This document shows, one piece after another, positions 33,111 to 45,426 of a DNA stretch of 64,000 nt. The notes below the pieces were generated by a model, which worked only from the letters and a program-made list of their open reading frames with translations, was not told where the DNA came from and searched no databases. How positions within the stretch are numbered: the stretch's first letter is position 1; each line of letters begins with the position of its first letter. Source of the stretch: Utricularia gibba (taxonomy: Eukaryota > Streptophyta > Magnoliopsida > Lamiales > Lentibulariaceae). The stretch is taken from contig CM007990.1 in assembly GCA_002189035.1 (NCBI GenBank), positions 2,852,001 through 2,916,000 on the forward strand, in the 5' to 3' direction. The translations under genes were made by a program, and so were the position numbers.

Positions 33111-36100
33111 TTCACAGATATTTTAAATATTATAGATATTATTATTTTTATCAATTACGATATATAATTTAAATTTATTACTCAGAATTCATATTTTTAA
33201 ATGATATAATGGATATTATCAATATCAAATTTTAAAAAATATATAAAAAATTTAACTTAAGCTAATTACTAGATCAAGGGTACAAAAGGAATTAGGAGCT
33301 TTTAAATGGATTATTGACTAGTATATAGACTTGTGGAAAACATAATAATGAATTCAAACTTCTTATAATAGATTAAAGAGGGTAAAGTTGGGTCAATGAA
33401 ATGGAACTCTAGTACTTTTCCTATGAATACATTGCTTTAGTTATAGAAGAAGAATTTCACTCTAGTTGATGGACAATTATGATGACAATATATTTTGAGA
33501 GCAATGTTTCTACTTTGAATTCTTGAAAAGCTTTTCATTTATTAAATTTTCGTTTGTTGTTACATGAGAGTAGTAGATTGATTACATAAGGTGTCAGATT
33601 GTGGAAGAATCATAAGGTACATATGGATCTGGATAAGGGAGTCTTGAAAGAACAAGTAAGACACACAAGGAGATAAGCTCCCCAAGTTCCACTTCTAAGG
33701 GGTTTGCTGCCCCAACAATACTTGAATCCGGCAGGTTGACCCATCTAGGGTTGGACTCGTGACTCGGACTCGTGGAAAACAAGTCAGGATCGAGTTAAGA
33801 AACATGAGTTGGGGTTGACCCGACGAGTTGGACCTATTTTAAAGTCCATTTGATTTTTTTAAATTTCTTTATTAAAAGTTAGGGTTTGGATTAATGAGTC
33901 AATAGCTAAGCCCAATTCTACACTAAACATAGGCAACGATTTTTCAATCTCAGTTATGTGACTATTAACAACAATTTTTATTTCTTGTTTGAAGCTATGA
34001 TTCTTAAAACTCTTATGTTTTTTCATTTCTGATTCTATTTTCTCTTAAATTCTCAATTTTTATTGTTTTATGTTTGTTAATTGTTATAAAACGGGGTGAT
34101 AACAGTTGTGAGCTCACTGTTTATTCAGTTTATCAGTTTTAATCTATGTATTTTGAGCTGATCTAACTTATATGACCCATTGTTTTTCTGATCTAACTAC
34201 GTTGACCCATGTGATCTACACTTTTGACTCAACAATGATTTGTTTATAATTTTTTTAATCTAATAAATTTCATTTAGAACTATTTTGACCCAATTCACAT
34301 TTTCAATTATGTTATTTTGATCCTAACGTTCTTGTGGATAGAGCTCTTTACTATGGTTGAACGCTATCTTTTTTTGGCTGTTTTGACCCAACCACCATAT
34401 GCATTTTGATCTATATTAACGCATGTTTGATTTTTTAAAAAAATTATATTGTTTATAATGATCGTTACATTAATATTAGAACTTGTCAATTAAATGAAAA
34501 ATAAGATAATAAAATTGATTTAAAATTTGAATTTTTTAAAAATATGAGGTCATAAAATGAGAATATGATGTGATTAATTCTTATAAAAAAATATTGTAAT
34601 CATTTAAAAATGTTTAAGTTGGCAACACTCATTCAACGTTCATTGAGAATTTTGTTGTCAATTTCTTTTGATAATGGTGTTGATGAATATCAAATCTTAT
34701 TTTTCATTATGTTGTGGCCTTTTTTGTAATCAAATATTGTTAGATTTGTTCAATAATATTCTATTTGGGTGAGTATATTAATAATTATAATTATGATTAA
34801 GAAATCATTGTAAAGTTTGTATTGATTTAACTTAACAATAATATATTGTTCAATTTTTTCAATAATATACATTTCTTATCACTATTTATTAAAGATATCA
34901 ATATAATACTAAAATAACAGAAAAAAATATGTCAATATATATAATTATTTTATCGTTTTAATGTGTGGTTTTTAATATAAAAAATATTTTTAAAATTTAT
35001 GGAAATTTATTGAAATAAAATGAATACGAATTTAGAGTTTAAATTTGAATTCTTGAGCTAAATCTAATAGAATTTAAAGTTGAATTTTACATTGAAAACA
35101 TTATTTTGGTGTAAAAATATACAATAAATTGAATGTTAACTAATAATGATAATTTGAATAAATTTGAACATTTATCACTAAATAATTAAGTTTAAAATCA
35201 AATTTTGAATAAATTTAATGTTAACACCACAATGATATTTTTTTCTTACAATTGCTACAGTTACAATGTGCAAGTGTATTTATGCATTTATTGATTTAGA
35301 TAATCTGGCCAAGCTTCCATTGCTACTAAGATATATGTCCATTGAACGAAAGAGATCAACAATGTTTCACAAGTTCACAAAAATGAAATCGCAATTCAAA
35401 TAACTCAAAGATAAGAATCCATCTTTTCACCCTCTTGTGTTCCCACATTTGAAATCTTGTATCAATAGTGTGGAATTTGCATATCTTATGCAAACGTTCG
35501 AATTTCATCATCAGTAAACCACTCTAGAACCATCGACAAAATAAGAGTCAAATTACTATATCATATGAAATGATACTAAAAATACTTATGAGAAGTCATT
35601 ACTTACAAAGTGAGGATAACCATCTAGTATGTACATCTCCGGTTTCTATGCTATGAATAAGTCAAAATACATCAACATGTAAATCCCACACTCAAAACCC
35701 TCCTCTTGTACAGGTACCTATCAAATCAACGCAACATTAACGTTTGTACTATGAAGCTAAACAATATCATCCTCCTCAATTTCCCCATTTGCTATGAGGA
35801 TCACAGAAAGCAACATAAGTGAAATCAATTAGATACCCAAAATCTAATAAAAATTATTCACATAATCACTATCATATTCTAGATCAAGTAATTTATCATC
35901 TTCATAATCTATTGTCCTAAAACTACCAAATGAAGGAAAAATAGGGTAAGTTAACTAAAACTATTAATCAATAAAAATAAATAACACAAAATCCCAATTT
36001 ATCTCAATAGCTAGATTTCATTTGAAAAGTACTTACAAAAATTCTAAATGCAAAAATACTTTAATGAAACTAATTATCTCAAGATTTCCCAAAACACAAT

Positions 36101-37281
36101 AACAACTACTACAAAATCCATCTTAATACATCGAAATTAGCAAAACCCAGCAAAATCAAATCCCATAAATATTAGAACATTAAATCATATCTATATTTCC
36201 CAAAAAATCTGTCTTTTTCCTGATGTGAAGGAACGAATGTAGACGAGCATATCTCAAGACTTGTCTGATGAAGAAGCCACGGGTTCTGGTGTCAAGGAAC
36301 AATTCTTGGCAAATTGCGTAAATTGAGCGGAACAGACTATAAGTCCCTCTTTCTCTTTCCGTTTCTGTCTAAAGCCATACTTACAGCCCCTACAATGGTT
36401 TAATATGGTCCAGGCAAAATCACACATAAATTGGGGCTAAATTAGGTGTTTACCTATGTCATAAGTATTATATGATATTTTAACCATATCTTACAAAGAA
36501 ATGTTAATTATGATGATTTATATATTGATAATTAAACATAAATTATATATGTTATTTATAGAATTAAATTATTTTTATAAAATCTTTATATCCATTTTAA
36601 ATGTACAAAATAAAATATAAAAATTATATATATTGATTAATATTTAATGAAAAAATTAAAAGCCTGATTGATTGATTTTGTTTTTTATGTGGATATTTAT
36701 TGTAATAAAAATATTTTTTCTATTATAAAACACAAGAAAACTTAATTCAATTGATTAAGCATTTATTTATATCCCAAATTTTAAAATTTTTATCAACATA
36801 TTTTTGTTATATATATTCATAACTATTGACAAAAATACATAATTAATCATATCATATATATTCATGACTATTATTTTTGTCATTTCTGCCTATGTCACAA
36901 GCCATTTAGGTTATTATTGTCGAATCGGAAATAACGTGGGTTTAAACTAGATATCTTGTAAAACTAAGGATGTCAATTTCGAAAACTATTGAGTCAAAAG
37001 AGTATTATATATAAAATTTGTTGGATCAAGATTGTATTATTTACAAACAGTGTTACCATTTTAAAACCTTAATACAATCTTTTTTTTCGTTTCTAATTCA
37101 ATATGCGTTAATTTACACTAATATGATTCTTGATTTTTTAAATTATGATTCTTTAAATTATTGGGCTTGATTAATATTGGTTTTGTATGATTTTTAAATT
37201 TACAAGCGATTTTTTTATTTTAATTAAATAAAATGGGTTGACTCGAGTTGGGGTCGAGTCAAGGTCTTCAACTCGTCGACC
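33111..37281. other. AT-rich intergenic DNA, no gene
   Basis: Long AT-rich stretch (notably 33110-33250, 34420-35240 and 36470-37150) without a credible ORF. GTTGACCC/ACTCG motifs occur near 33730-33840 and again at 37230-37281, just before C1-d. They may mark the remains of one larger repeat, but I could not define its ends. Confidence 0.5.
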
Positions 37282-37286
37282 CTAAC

Positions 37287-37551
37287 TATTGATGCAAGAA
37301 GGATAGAGTTTTGGGAAGGAAAAAAGGATAAACGATAAGAATGACCGAAAACCTAATGTTCACGAGTTCCTAGTAGGGTATATATATATATCCAATATTT
37401 AGTTTACCCAACAATGAGCCACAATCAATAAAAACACACATAAAAAGCCCAATAATGAATTCAAAAACTTTTTAATTGAATCATGATTTCATGACACAAG
37501 ATTGATGATTCCAATCACCTTCAAGCTTTGGATTGAGGTTGATCTCCAACA
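37287..37551 (-). repeat. C1-d 3' LTR
   Basis: Plus-strand TATTGATGCAAG (TG changed to TA)...GATCTCCAACA, next to the C-rich strand of the polypurine tract. Preceded by CTAAC. Confidence 0.87.
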
Positions 37552-38077
37552 CTCCTCCTAGACTGAGATCTCTCAACTTGAGAAAGTCCTCCATAGTCAT
37601 TAGATTCATGTTCTTCCTTACTAGCTAAAACTGAACTCTTTTCAAACCTTTGGTAAGCTTATTAGCAAGCTGATTCCCACTCTCAACATACTACACTTTG
37701 ATCTTCTTCTCCTTGATATAATTCCTTATGATATATTACCTAATTCTTATGTGTTTGGCTTTGGTGAAGTTTGTTGAATCCTTGGCAATAGAGATTGTAG
37801 CTCGATTATCTATAAACATATATGTGGCTTCCTTTTGTATGAATCCATGTTTGTTTAACATCTGTCTCAACCAAACACAATAGTTCAAAGCATGTGTTGC
37901 AGAAATGTATTATGCTTCAGCTGTTGATTGTGTCACCACCTTTCGTTTCTTCGAAAACCAGACTACAGGGCTCTTATTTAAGAAGAAGAGTGCACCAGAT
38001 GTACTCTTGTTGTCTTCAGTCATAGCATAATCACTATTTTGGTAGGCTCTAAGTTACTAGACTGGTTCTTCACCTTA
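37552..38077 (-). pseudogene. C1-d RNase H, 3' part
   Basis: Minus-strand text corresponds to the C1-a RNase H end: STAEA.YISATHALNYCVWLRQMLN, IKEKKIKV, 'VESGNQLA'-like pieces and KSPVVWFSKK, with several stops. It is interrupted at 38077 by MITE M2. Confidence 0.8.
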
Positions 38078-39953
38078 GGAGCGTGTTTGGTTGTTGGGTT
38101 TAGGTGGGTTTAGGCTTTCGTTTGATTCGTGAGTTTCAGGCGGTTAAAAATAAACCCATCTGTTGACTATAAACCTGGCGGGAACCCGCCAAGCTGGGTT
38201 TAGCTAAACCCATGGGGAGAGGTCGGTTTAGCTAAACTGTTGGGTTTCTCATAGACATCGTATGTCTCAAAAGTAGCGGAATTTTAAAATTTTGAGAAAC
38301 CCCCAACGCGGATCTTGGAATACAGTATACATCAGATATAGGGATGTTCAAAGTATCTTTCAGATGACTCCGATGTTCACCAACCGCCAATAGCAGACGG
38401 CCTCTATGGTATCCACATGTGGAGCACTCCGTCGATAACCTTTTCAAGGCTCTTGAATGTTGGTCGAATTTCTCAGGTGCTAGTAGAGAAAAACGCCTCC
38501 TTGTGGATTAGTCTCAGAGAGCAAGAAGACCTTGGAGCAGATCTCAAGATTTAAATCTTTTTGATAGATATTTTGTGACATATCAAATCATATCTATATG
38601 AGATCTTTTATTTTGAGTTTAATCTATATTAATCTCAAAATAATTCTCTATTTAATTTATCCACTTTGCCAATTACATCTCATGTAATTGTTTCATTCTA
38701 TTTTATATCGATGAGTGACTCTACTATTGTGTGTGACCCTATAGGCTTCTTCAACCAAGGCCGTAATAATGGATTTATTAATTAACTCTTAATTAATCAA
38801 ATCCATCATTATCGATCATGAGTGATGTCTAGCAATATATCATGATCCCCAAGATTAAAGAATAATCAGATGAACTGATTGAGCCTTTCCATGACCAGCC
38901 ACCATGCAATGAATAGCTTTCGTCATACTTATATCTCATTCGATACCAGAACATGGGTGTGTGTCTTTCTGATGTATCGAACTTATAATTGCATTCAAGC
39001 ACTAACACTCAATGACCTACTCAAACAATTCAAGTGTCATTACCCTGGGCCCAGGATTTACTGTTAGGCTTTGATGCAATTACTTGAAATATGATCTCAT
39101 CGCTAACATGAGTGATGAATCCTTTATTGATCAATCAACTATCTCCAACCTTAAGGAGTCACATCCCTACTCATCCATACTAGGCAAGCCATGGTTAGGC
39201 TCCCATTAGCAATGAACAAAAATGTGAGCTTAAGATCAAGATAATTTTGTTGACCTTAAGTCTAAGCTTACTTGCACGGCTGTCATATTCGAGATCTTGC
39301 TACTGATACTTGGTTAGCTTCTCATAGTAGCATCTCAAAGATGAATCATCCAGTGAATTGATTCTCTAATCGACACCCACACATAGGTTCTAGTAATCTC
39401 ATTACGTCAATTGTGATAACCATTGCCTAAACTGTTTAGGGAACTCAATGTGTACCATCTTATCCGTATTTGTGATATTCTCATTTCACAAACACTCAAG
39501 CCAGGGATATTTTAACTTGAACATAAATTCTTGAAGAATCTCACATTATGATCTCAACATAATTTCTATAGCACATATATCAAGTAGAGGATTTTATCAA
39601 TGATGTAAACTTGATCACAATTCAAGGTAAACATCAAAGGATAAAATTATAAAATCAAGGTAAACGTGATTTATGCTATACGGTGCTCGATTGAACTTAT
39701 AAAATGATATAGAAAAATAAAATATGTGATAATTTATTTTAATTAACTAAAGGTTATATTGGTAATTTCATATAAAAATCTTTACAAACCCAATTTTATA
39801 CCCATGTACCAAACGTATATTAGTCTTAAACACAAATTACTTAAACCCATCAACCAAACATGAATTATACCCTTTAAACCCATAAAATCAGGTTATCTAA
39901 ACCCAAATAAACTAAACCTAGGTTTAGATGAGACTCAGCAACCAAACGCACCC
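38078..39953. mobile_element. MITE M2, hosting a C2 solo LTR
   Basis: The left end GGAGCGTGTTTGGTTGTTGGG and the right end CTCAGCAACCAAACGCACCC are imperfect inverted repeats. The bodies on both sides of the inserted LTR are rich in ttaaaccca/gggtttag repeats. The outer flanks are copia RNase H; about 30 bases of the host are missing, so no clean target duplication remains (TTA left, TAG right). The ends suggest PIF/Harbinger (Tourist) or hAT. Without the LTR it would be about 450 bp. Confidence 0.7.
38238..39660 (-). repeat. C2 solo LTR (~1.4 kb)
   Basis: The reverse complement of 58420-59150 is recognisable across its length: 'tcatagacatcgtatgtctcaaaagtagcgga', 'caaccgccaatagcagacgg', 'ctagtagagaaaaacgcctccttgtgga' near the left; 'aatctcacattatgatctcaacataatttctatagcacat' near 39537. 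The left end TGTTGGGTTTCTC is clear; the right end is eroded. The 58-kb copy lacks about 700 bp present here. No internal C2 sequence is adjacent. Confidence 0.8.
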
Positions 39954-40860
39954 TAGTAGATTTTATATACCTGAAAGCTCTTTTCACAGCTGCCATGTGA
40001 GTTGTTGGTTTGTGGAGGAAGCGAGATAAGACATTTACACAAAAACACAGGTCATGCGTTGTATGCTCGAGATAGATGAGGTTTCGAATCATACTTTTAT
40101 ATGTAGTGACATCCACATTTCTTCCATGGTTGATTTCTCCAATTACCTATTTTTAATCTAGTAGAGTTTTTGAAGGATTGACATCTTTGAACCCAAACCT
40201 TTCAAGGAGTTCATTACAACACTTCTTCTAAGATATGAAAGTTCTAACACCTATACGTTGATGAATTTCCATGCCTTAATAGTAGGACATCATTCCAAGT
40301 TCAGTCATCTTGAATTAATTTTTGAGTAGAGCTTTAAATTCTTCAATCTTCTTTTCATCAACTGAGGTAATCATAAGGTCATCCACATATAGGCTAACAA
40401 ATAAACAATCATCTCCCTTTCCTTTAACATATAATGAGTAATCACTATATGTTTTTCTGAAACCAATACCCTGGAGAAAGTTATCCATGCGTTCATTCCA
40501 TGTTCTAGGAGCTTGCTTCAACCCATAGAGAGATTTCTTTAGCTTCAATACCTTGTCTTCATGACCTGACACTTCGAAGCACTTTGGTTGTTCAACAAAA
40601 ACAACCTCCTCCAACACACCATTCAAGAACGCAGTCTTGACATCCATGTGATGCACTTTCCATCCATGAGCAGCTGAAATGGCAAGAAGTACGTTAATCG
40701 TGTCAAATCTTGCTACTGGTGCAAAAATCTCATGAAAATTTATTCCTTTGATTTGACTATATCCCTTGGCTACTAATCTAGTCTTATATTTGTTAATAGA
40801 GCCATTTGCATTCATCTTGGTTTTGAATAACCACTTGAACCCAATAGGCTTGAAACCCCT
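39954..40860 (-). pseudogene. C1-d reverse transcriptase
   Basis: Minus strand: KYKTRLVAKGYSQIKGINFHE, APVARFDTINVLLAISAAHG, MDVKTAFLNGVLEEVVFVEQ, SLYGLKQAPRTWNERMDN, YVDDLMITS, then YLEHTTHDLCFCVNVLSRFL. It keeps the usual FLNGVLEEVVF reading, where C1-a and C1-b share FLNVMLEVVVF. The frame breaks at about 40316. Confidence 0.87.
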
Positions 40861-41381
40861 ATCCTTGGGTCTATCAACTAATTCTCAGTTTTCATTTTCA
40901 AGTATAGAATTCATTTCTTCTTCCATGGCAGCTCTCCATTACGGATTTTTTACAGCCACTTCAAATGATGTTGGATATCCTGTCAATAGTCCAGCCAAAA
41001 TATCAGCTACAACCTCTTGAACATCATCATTCAACTTAGAGAAATTTATTGTAGGAGCCTTGTTTCTTTTGCTTCGTCTTATGTCAATAACATGATTATC
41101 GTTATTATCTATTGATTGTCTCATGTTTGTACAGTCCCTTCCTTGCCAATCAAAATCAGATGGGTAATAATTCTCATCATTAGTATCAAGTTCCTCTCCA
41201 TCAGAGTCATCGATTGACAAATCATCTGCATTCGTGCCTTGCTCCTCTTTTGGGAGTTCGAGATTCCTATCTGAATATTGATCATTGGCCTGATGTGATT
41301 GTCCATATAAGGGTTTCGAGATTGATTCTGAATTCTCATTAGATGATTCGTCTTCATTTGTGACCTTCTCCTCTTCTGGAG

Positions 41382-41990
41382 TGATGCGCCCCAGGAAGAT
41401 AATGAAGTGTATTTAAAGAATGATGACGAGTTTGTCCAAGTGAACACATTAGAGACAAAGATCGTTCCACTAGGACCAATGACTAGGAGTAAGAGCAAGA
41501 TGCTTGAAGATACAGTTAAGGCTCCACTCAATACTATTGGAATCAAACATGGGTTTGAAGACATCCCATCAAAAGAGTTCAACTACTTGAAGGTGGATTT
41601 ACCTTAGAGCATTGAGCTTTTTAAACTTTTCTATTTCATTTAGTTTGGGCCAAATAATGTTAGAACCCAATCCTAGAGTATAAATACTCTAGAGATGTAT
41701 TCTTTCAGGACCTTTTTTTTAATTCATTTCATGTATGTTGTGAGGATTCTACTCTTCTTTGAGTGCTTGAACACTCTTGACTTATCAAGCTTTGACCTTG
41801 TGTCGTCCTAGGATTATCATTTTCAATCCCTTCTTTTTTCTGAAGTGTGGCTCCTAATTTTCTTTGTTTCGAAGTCTAGTTGCAAGAGATTTATTCTCTT
41901 GGGGGTAGACTTGGGTGGGTTACTTTCAAAGCTTCAAAATCACCTCTTGTTCGTGGGTTGCTAATCTCTATAGATTAGAAGGTCACATCA
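41382..41990 (+). mobile_element. K2 solo LTR with target duplication (609 bp)
   Basis: TGATGCGCCCC...GGTCACATCA, flanked by TGGAG at 41377-41381 and 41991-41995. The flanks rejoin the C1-d linker. LTR boundaries are therefore fixed by the duplication and not by similarity. The LTR holds an open frame from its second base to 41607. Confidence 0.93.
41383..41607 (+). CDS. Polyprotein C-terminal tail encoded inside the K2 LTR
   Basis: Frame GAT GCG CCC... encodes DAPQEDNEVYLKNDDEF, VQVNTLETK, GPMTRSKSK, then IGIKHGFEDIPSKEFNYLKV and DLP, then TAG. The same text is found in the K2 LTR at 30140-30743, and its end at 24416-24477. In an intact element the gag-pol frame would run into the 3' LTR; such overlap is known for CRM-clade chromoviruses. 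As a solo LTR it has no start and is not expected to be translated. The role of the tail is unknown to me; GPxTRSKxK is a common end motif of gypsy polyproteins. Confidence 0.75.
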   Translation, partial: DAPQEDNEVYLKNDDEFVQVNTLETKIVPLGPMTRSKSKMLEDTVKAPLNTIGIKHGFEDIPSKEFNYLKVDLP

Positions 41991-43099
41991 TGGAGGTGGG
42001 AAATTCTAATCTGAATACTAATCATTTACTTGATTTGAATATTCATGTAAGAGTTCTGAGGTTGATTTTTTGTTCTCATTCACATGTATATGTTCAATTC
42101 CATCTTTAGTTTCTTGGTTTGTTGAATTCCTAAAAGAGATGTTTTGAGGTATATTTGTCTAAAGGTCACCTTTCACTTGAGTGTTATGCCCTCAAAGATT
42201 TTTATGAGCTTCTATATCATTTGGAGAAAGGCAATCATCAATTAAAGTACTTTGCACCTTTATCAAAAGAGACATCATGACTAAAGATAAATTTCTTCTG
42301 GTCAGGTATATAAACTTTATATCTCTTGGTAGTGTTGCTATAACCAACAAATACACTAGATACTGATTTCTTATCAAGTTTTCCTCGTTTTTGATTTGGT
42401 ACATGAGTAAAAAACAAACTACCAAAGATTTTGAGATGATCAACTTTTTTAATATAATCATGCCATTTTTCATGGATATTATTTTCACAAATCACCCTTG
42501 ATGTAAGCAAGTTCAATAGATATACATACATAGATACCCCTTCAGCCCAGAAATTTATAGGAAAATCTTTCTCAAACAATAGGCATCTTGACATATCAAG
42601 AATTGTTCTGTTTCTCTTTTCACATATACCATTCTGTTGTGGGGAATATGGTACTGTGAATTGATGAATGATTCCTTCATTTTCACAGAACATTCACATT
42701 CTAAGGAGCTTCCACTCTGATTTTAAGTCATCACTTTGAATAAAAAAATATGATGAACTTTTGGGTTGCTTTTAAGAAAATAACCCAACAATACCATGAG
42801 TAATCATTAATGAATGTATCAAAATGGTCCACAAACATCTGCATGCACAAGTTTTAATTTCTCTTTTACTACTTAATCGCTAGAATAAAATGACTTTCTA
42901 CACTATTTACCTGGATGGCGTACTTCACATATGGCATCAGCAAACTTGATGCCATTCAATTCCAATACTTCATTATTTTTCTGCAATATTTTCAGAGTAT
43001 TAAAGTTATATCCAAAACATTTGTGCCAAAGGCTACTTTGATCCTAAAGTTAGAAAATACAACTCTTTTGATCACTGACCCTGATTTGGTAGAGGTTAA

Positions 43100-44591
43100 A
43101 GGTGGTCAACACAATATGGAATTCAATCTTCGTTTTTGGATCAGCAACCTTAACTGTAGTGGTTATACCACCAGCATCTTTCATCAGCTCAATGTAAAAA
43201 CCTTGCCTGCTCAATTGGCCAAAGCTCAACAGGTTCTGTTTGAGGTTTGGTGAATAATAAACATCATCAACTTGAACAATTCCTTCTTTTAGCAAGAGTA
43301 AAATGCTTCCTTTGCCCACAATGCCAATATTTTCACCAGTGCACGTGCTTACCTCCTTCCCAATCCTTTCAAGCTTGAGAAATGACCTTGTATCACAACA
43401 TACATGATAGGAGGCGCCAGAGTCCAAGTACCAGCCTTTAGCATCTGAGGCTACTATCATTAGTGCACACTCATACTCAAAAGGATCTTCAAAAGATATT
43501 TCTGTCTCATCTTCAAAGTAGGTAAAGGATGCATGTGATTTCTCTTCCCTGGAAGTAGCCTTCTTGTTATGCTCAACTTTTATTGGATTTGACATTCCAC
43601 ATACCTTGTCAAGACGGCCTCTTTGATTGCATTTCGTGCACAAAGCATCAGGCTTCCACCAACAAAACTCACTCCTGTGATTCTGTTTGTTACAATGCTT
43701 GCAAGCATTTGTGCTTAAAGTCCAACAATCTTCACTCTTATGGTTGGATTTGTCACAATGCCTGCACTTCTAATTGCCCATCGTTGATGTGGGGATTGAC
43801 GTTGGTGATTGTTTGATGGCTGTTGATTTGACATCCTTGACATTGTTAATTGCACCTGAGTTTATATTCATATTCTGCATTTTGGTGAGGAGAGCAGCTT
43901 CACCATAAGTTTTCTCAACTTCATAACCATCTCGTAGCTCCAATCTCTTTTCTGTAGATTGCAACTCAATCATGAACTCTCTAAATGTTGGCTCTGGTGT
44001 AACAGGATATTCAGGATATAACTGATGGAGCTTTCCTTCAATAATGTCAAGGATTTTTCTTTCTGTCTCAAGTGCACATAACTTTGGCTCGAATCTTGTA
44101 GGTAGGCTCATGATTGCCTTGCTAATCACCTTTTGATCCTCAAGTTTTTCCCCCAATCCTCGAATCTCCTTCACAAGCTTCGCAGTACGTTCATAATAGA
44201 CTTGTATGGTTTCATTGTCTAATATTTTGTTCCTCTCAAAGTCCTCCAGCTTGTTTTTGCATAATATTTCTCTCAGTTTGGCATCACCTTCATAATGGGA
44301 TTTGAGAGTATCCCATATTTCTTTTGCTGATTGACACTTTGCAATATCATCAAATAGATGTTCAGAGATGGCTTGATACAAGGCATCCATTGCTTCATCT
44401 TTTCTCTATTGAAGATATTCAGCTTCCTCTTGCTGTTCTGATGTGGATTTGCTTGTTATTGTAATCGTCGGAATCTCCCTTTCAACAACATCCCAAATCT
44501 TTCTGACCCGCAGGTAGCTGCGCATCTTTTTGACCCAGCTTCCATACTCTGAACCATCAAATATTGGAGGTCCTCTACCAGATGCCATCAT
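43100..44591 (-). pseudogene. C1-e gag and protease
   Basis: Much closer to C1-a than the neighbouring C1-d sequence. The tandem ATG start is at 44591. Two CAG to TAG nonsense codons (44406-44408, after EYLQ, and 43770-43772, after MGN) interrupt gag. The zinc knuckles follow, with the last reading CTKCNQRGRLDKVC (His to Arg at the metal-binding position). Protease WYLDSGASYHVCCDTRSF and STCTGENIGIV are intact. Around 43080-43100 sequence quality drops abruptly to the C1-d level, without any LTR. Confidence 0.87.
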
Positions 44592-44697
44592 AGCCACCGC
44601 TTGAAAAGCTTTGGGTTGATACTTTGTAATCCACCAAGTAAAAAACGCTGAACGGTAAATAAAATACTGAAACGAGCACAGGTTTGAGAACCTTACT

Positions 44698-44709
44698 GCT
44701 CTGATACCA
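44698..44709 (-). other. C1-e primer-binding site
   Basis: Plus-strand GCTCTGATACCA next to the LTR start at 44710; the element strand reads TGGTATCAGAGC. Confidence 0.9.
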
Positions 44710-45031
44710 TGTTGATGCAAGAAAAAGAGAGTCTTGGGAAGTAACAAAAAGGTAATGCTTCTGAGATCACCTTGGATGAAAAATGACTCATAAACAATAA
44801 GAATGACCAAAACCCTCACTCACACGCATTCCTAGTAGGGTTTATATATACCCAATATCTAGGTTACCCAACAGTGGGCCACAATTATTGAAAACACACA
44901 AAAAGCCCAACAACTCGAATCCAACACTTCCATGCTCGAACTCAACACCTTTTATCTGAAATATAACATTATGACACAAGATTAGTGCTTCCAATCACCT
45001 TCAAACTTTGGATTGAGGCTGGTCTCCAACA
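44710..45031 (-). repeat. C1-e 5' LTR (322 bp)
   Basis: Plus-strand TGTTGATGCAAG...GGTCTCCAACA, bounded by the primer site. Its right flank (AGATA, 45032) is inside C1-d gag, so C1-e was inserted there. No matching C1-e 3' LTR exists in the window. Confidence 0.9.
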
Positions 45032-45423
45032 AGATAGAACTGAGTTTATATTCATATTCTGCATATTGGTGAGGAGAGCAGATTTACCATAAGTTTTGTC
45101 AACTTCATAACAATCTCTTAGTTCCAATCTCTCTTTTGTAAATTGCAACTCAATCATGAACTCTCTAAATGTTGGCTCTCGTGTAACTTGATATTCAATA
45201 TACAGCATCCCAAATCTCTCTAAATGAAGCATCTGTTGCTTCATTTTTTCTCTGTTGAAGATAATCAGCTTCCTCTTGCTGTTCTGATGTAGATTTACTT
45301 TTTAATGCAATAGCCGGTATCTCCCTTTCAACAGCATCCCAAATCTTTCTAACTTGAAGGTAGCCACGCATCTTTTTTACCCAACTTCCATACACAGAAC
45401 CATTAAATATTGGAGATCCCCTA
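45032..45423 (-). pseudogene. C1-d gag, N-terminal part
   Basis: Minus strand: YGSWVKKMRGYLQVRKIWDA and VEREIPAI, then TSEQQEEADYLQQRKNEATDA. After a large internal deletion come REPTFREFMIELQ, ERLELRDCYEVDKTYGK and ALLTNMQNMNINS. It ends at the C1-e LTR. On the other side gag is fused directly to LTR sequence, lacking start codon context, leader and primer site. Confidence 0.85.
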
Positions 45424-45426
45424 CTA

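Larger units (their letters stand above)
40861..43090 (-). pseudogene. C1-d linker and integrase
   Basis: The acidic linker (SDGEELDTNDENYYPSDFDW, RRSKRNKAPTINFSKLNDDV) is split by the K2 solo LTR. Integrase C-terminal text follows (GSLFFTHVPNQKRGKLDKKS, SVFVGYSNTTKRYKVY), then QFTVPYSPQQNGICEKRNRT and ILDMSRCLLFEKDFPINFWA. This reads through the site of the C1-a/C1-b frameshift, so it preserves the ancestral frame. Much of the core (about 42700-42900) is deleted or scrambled. Confidence 0.82.
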
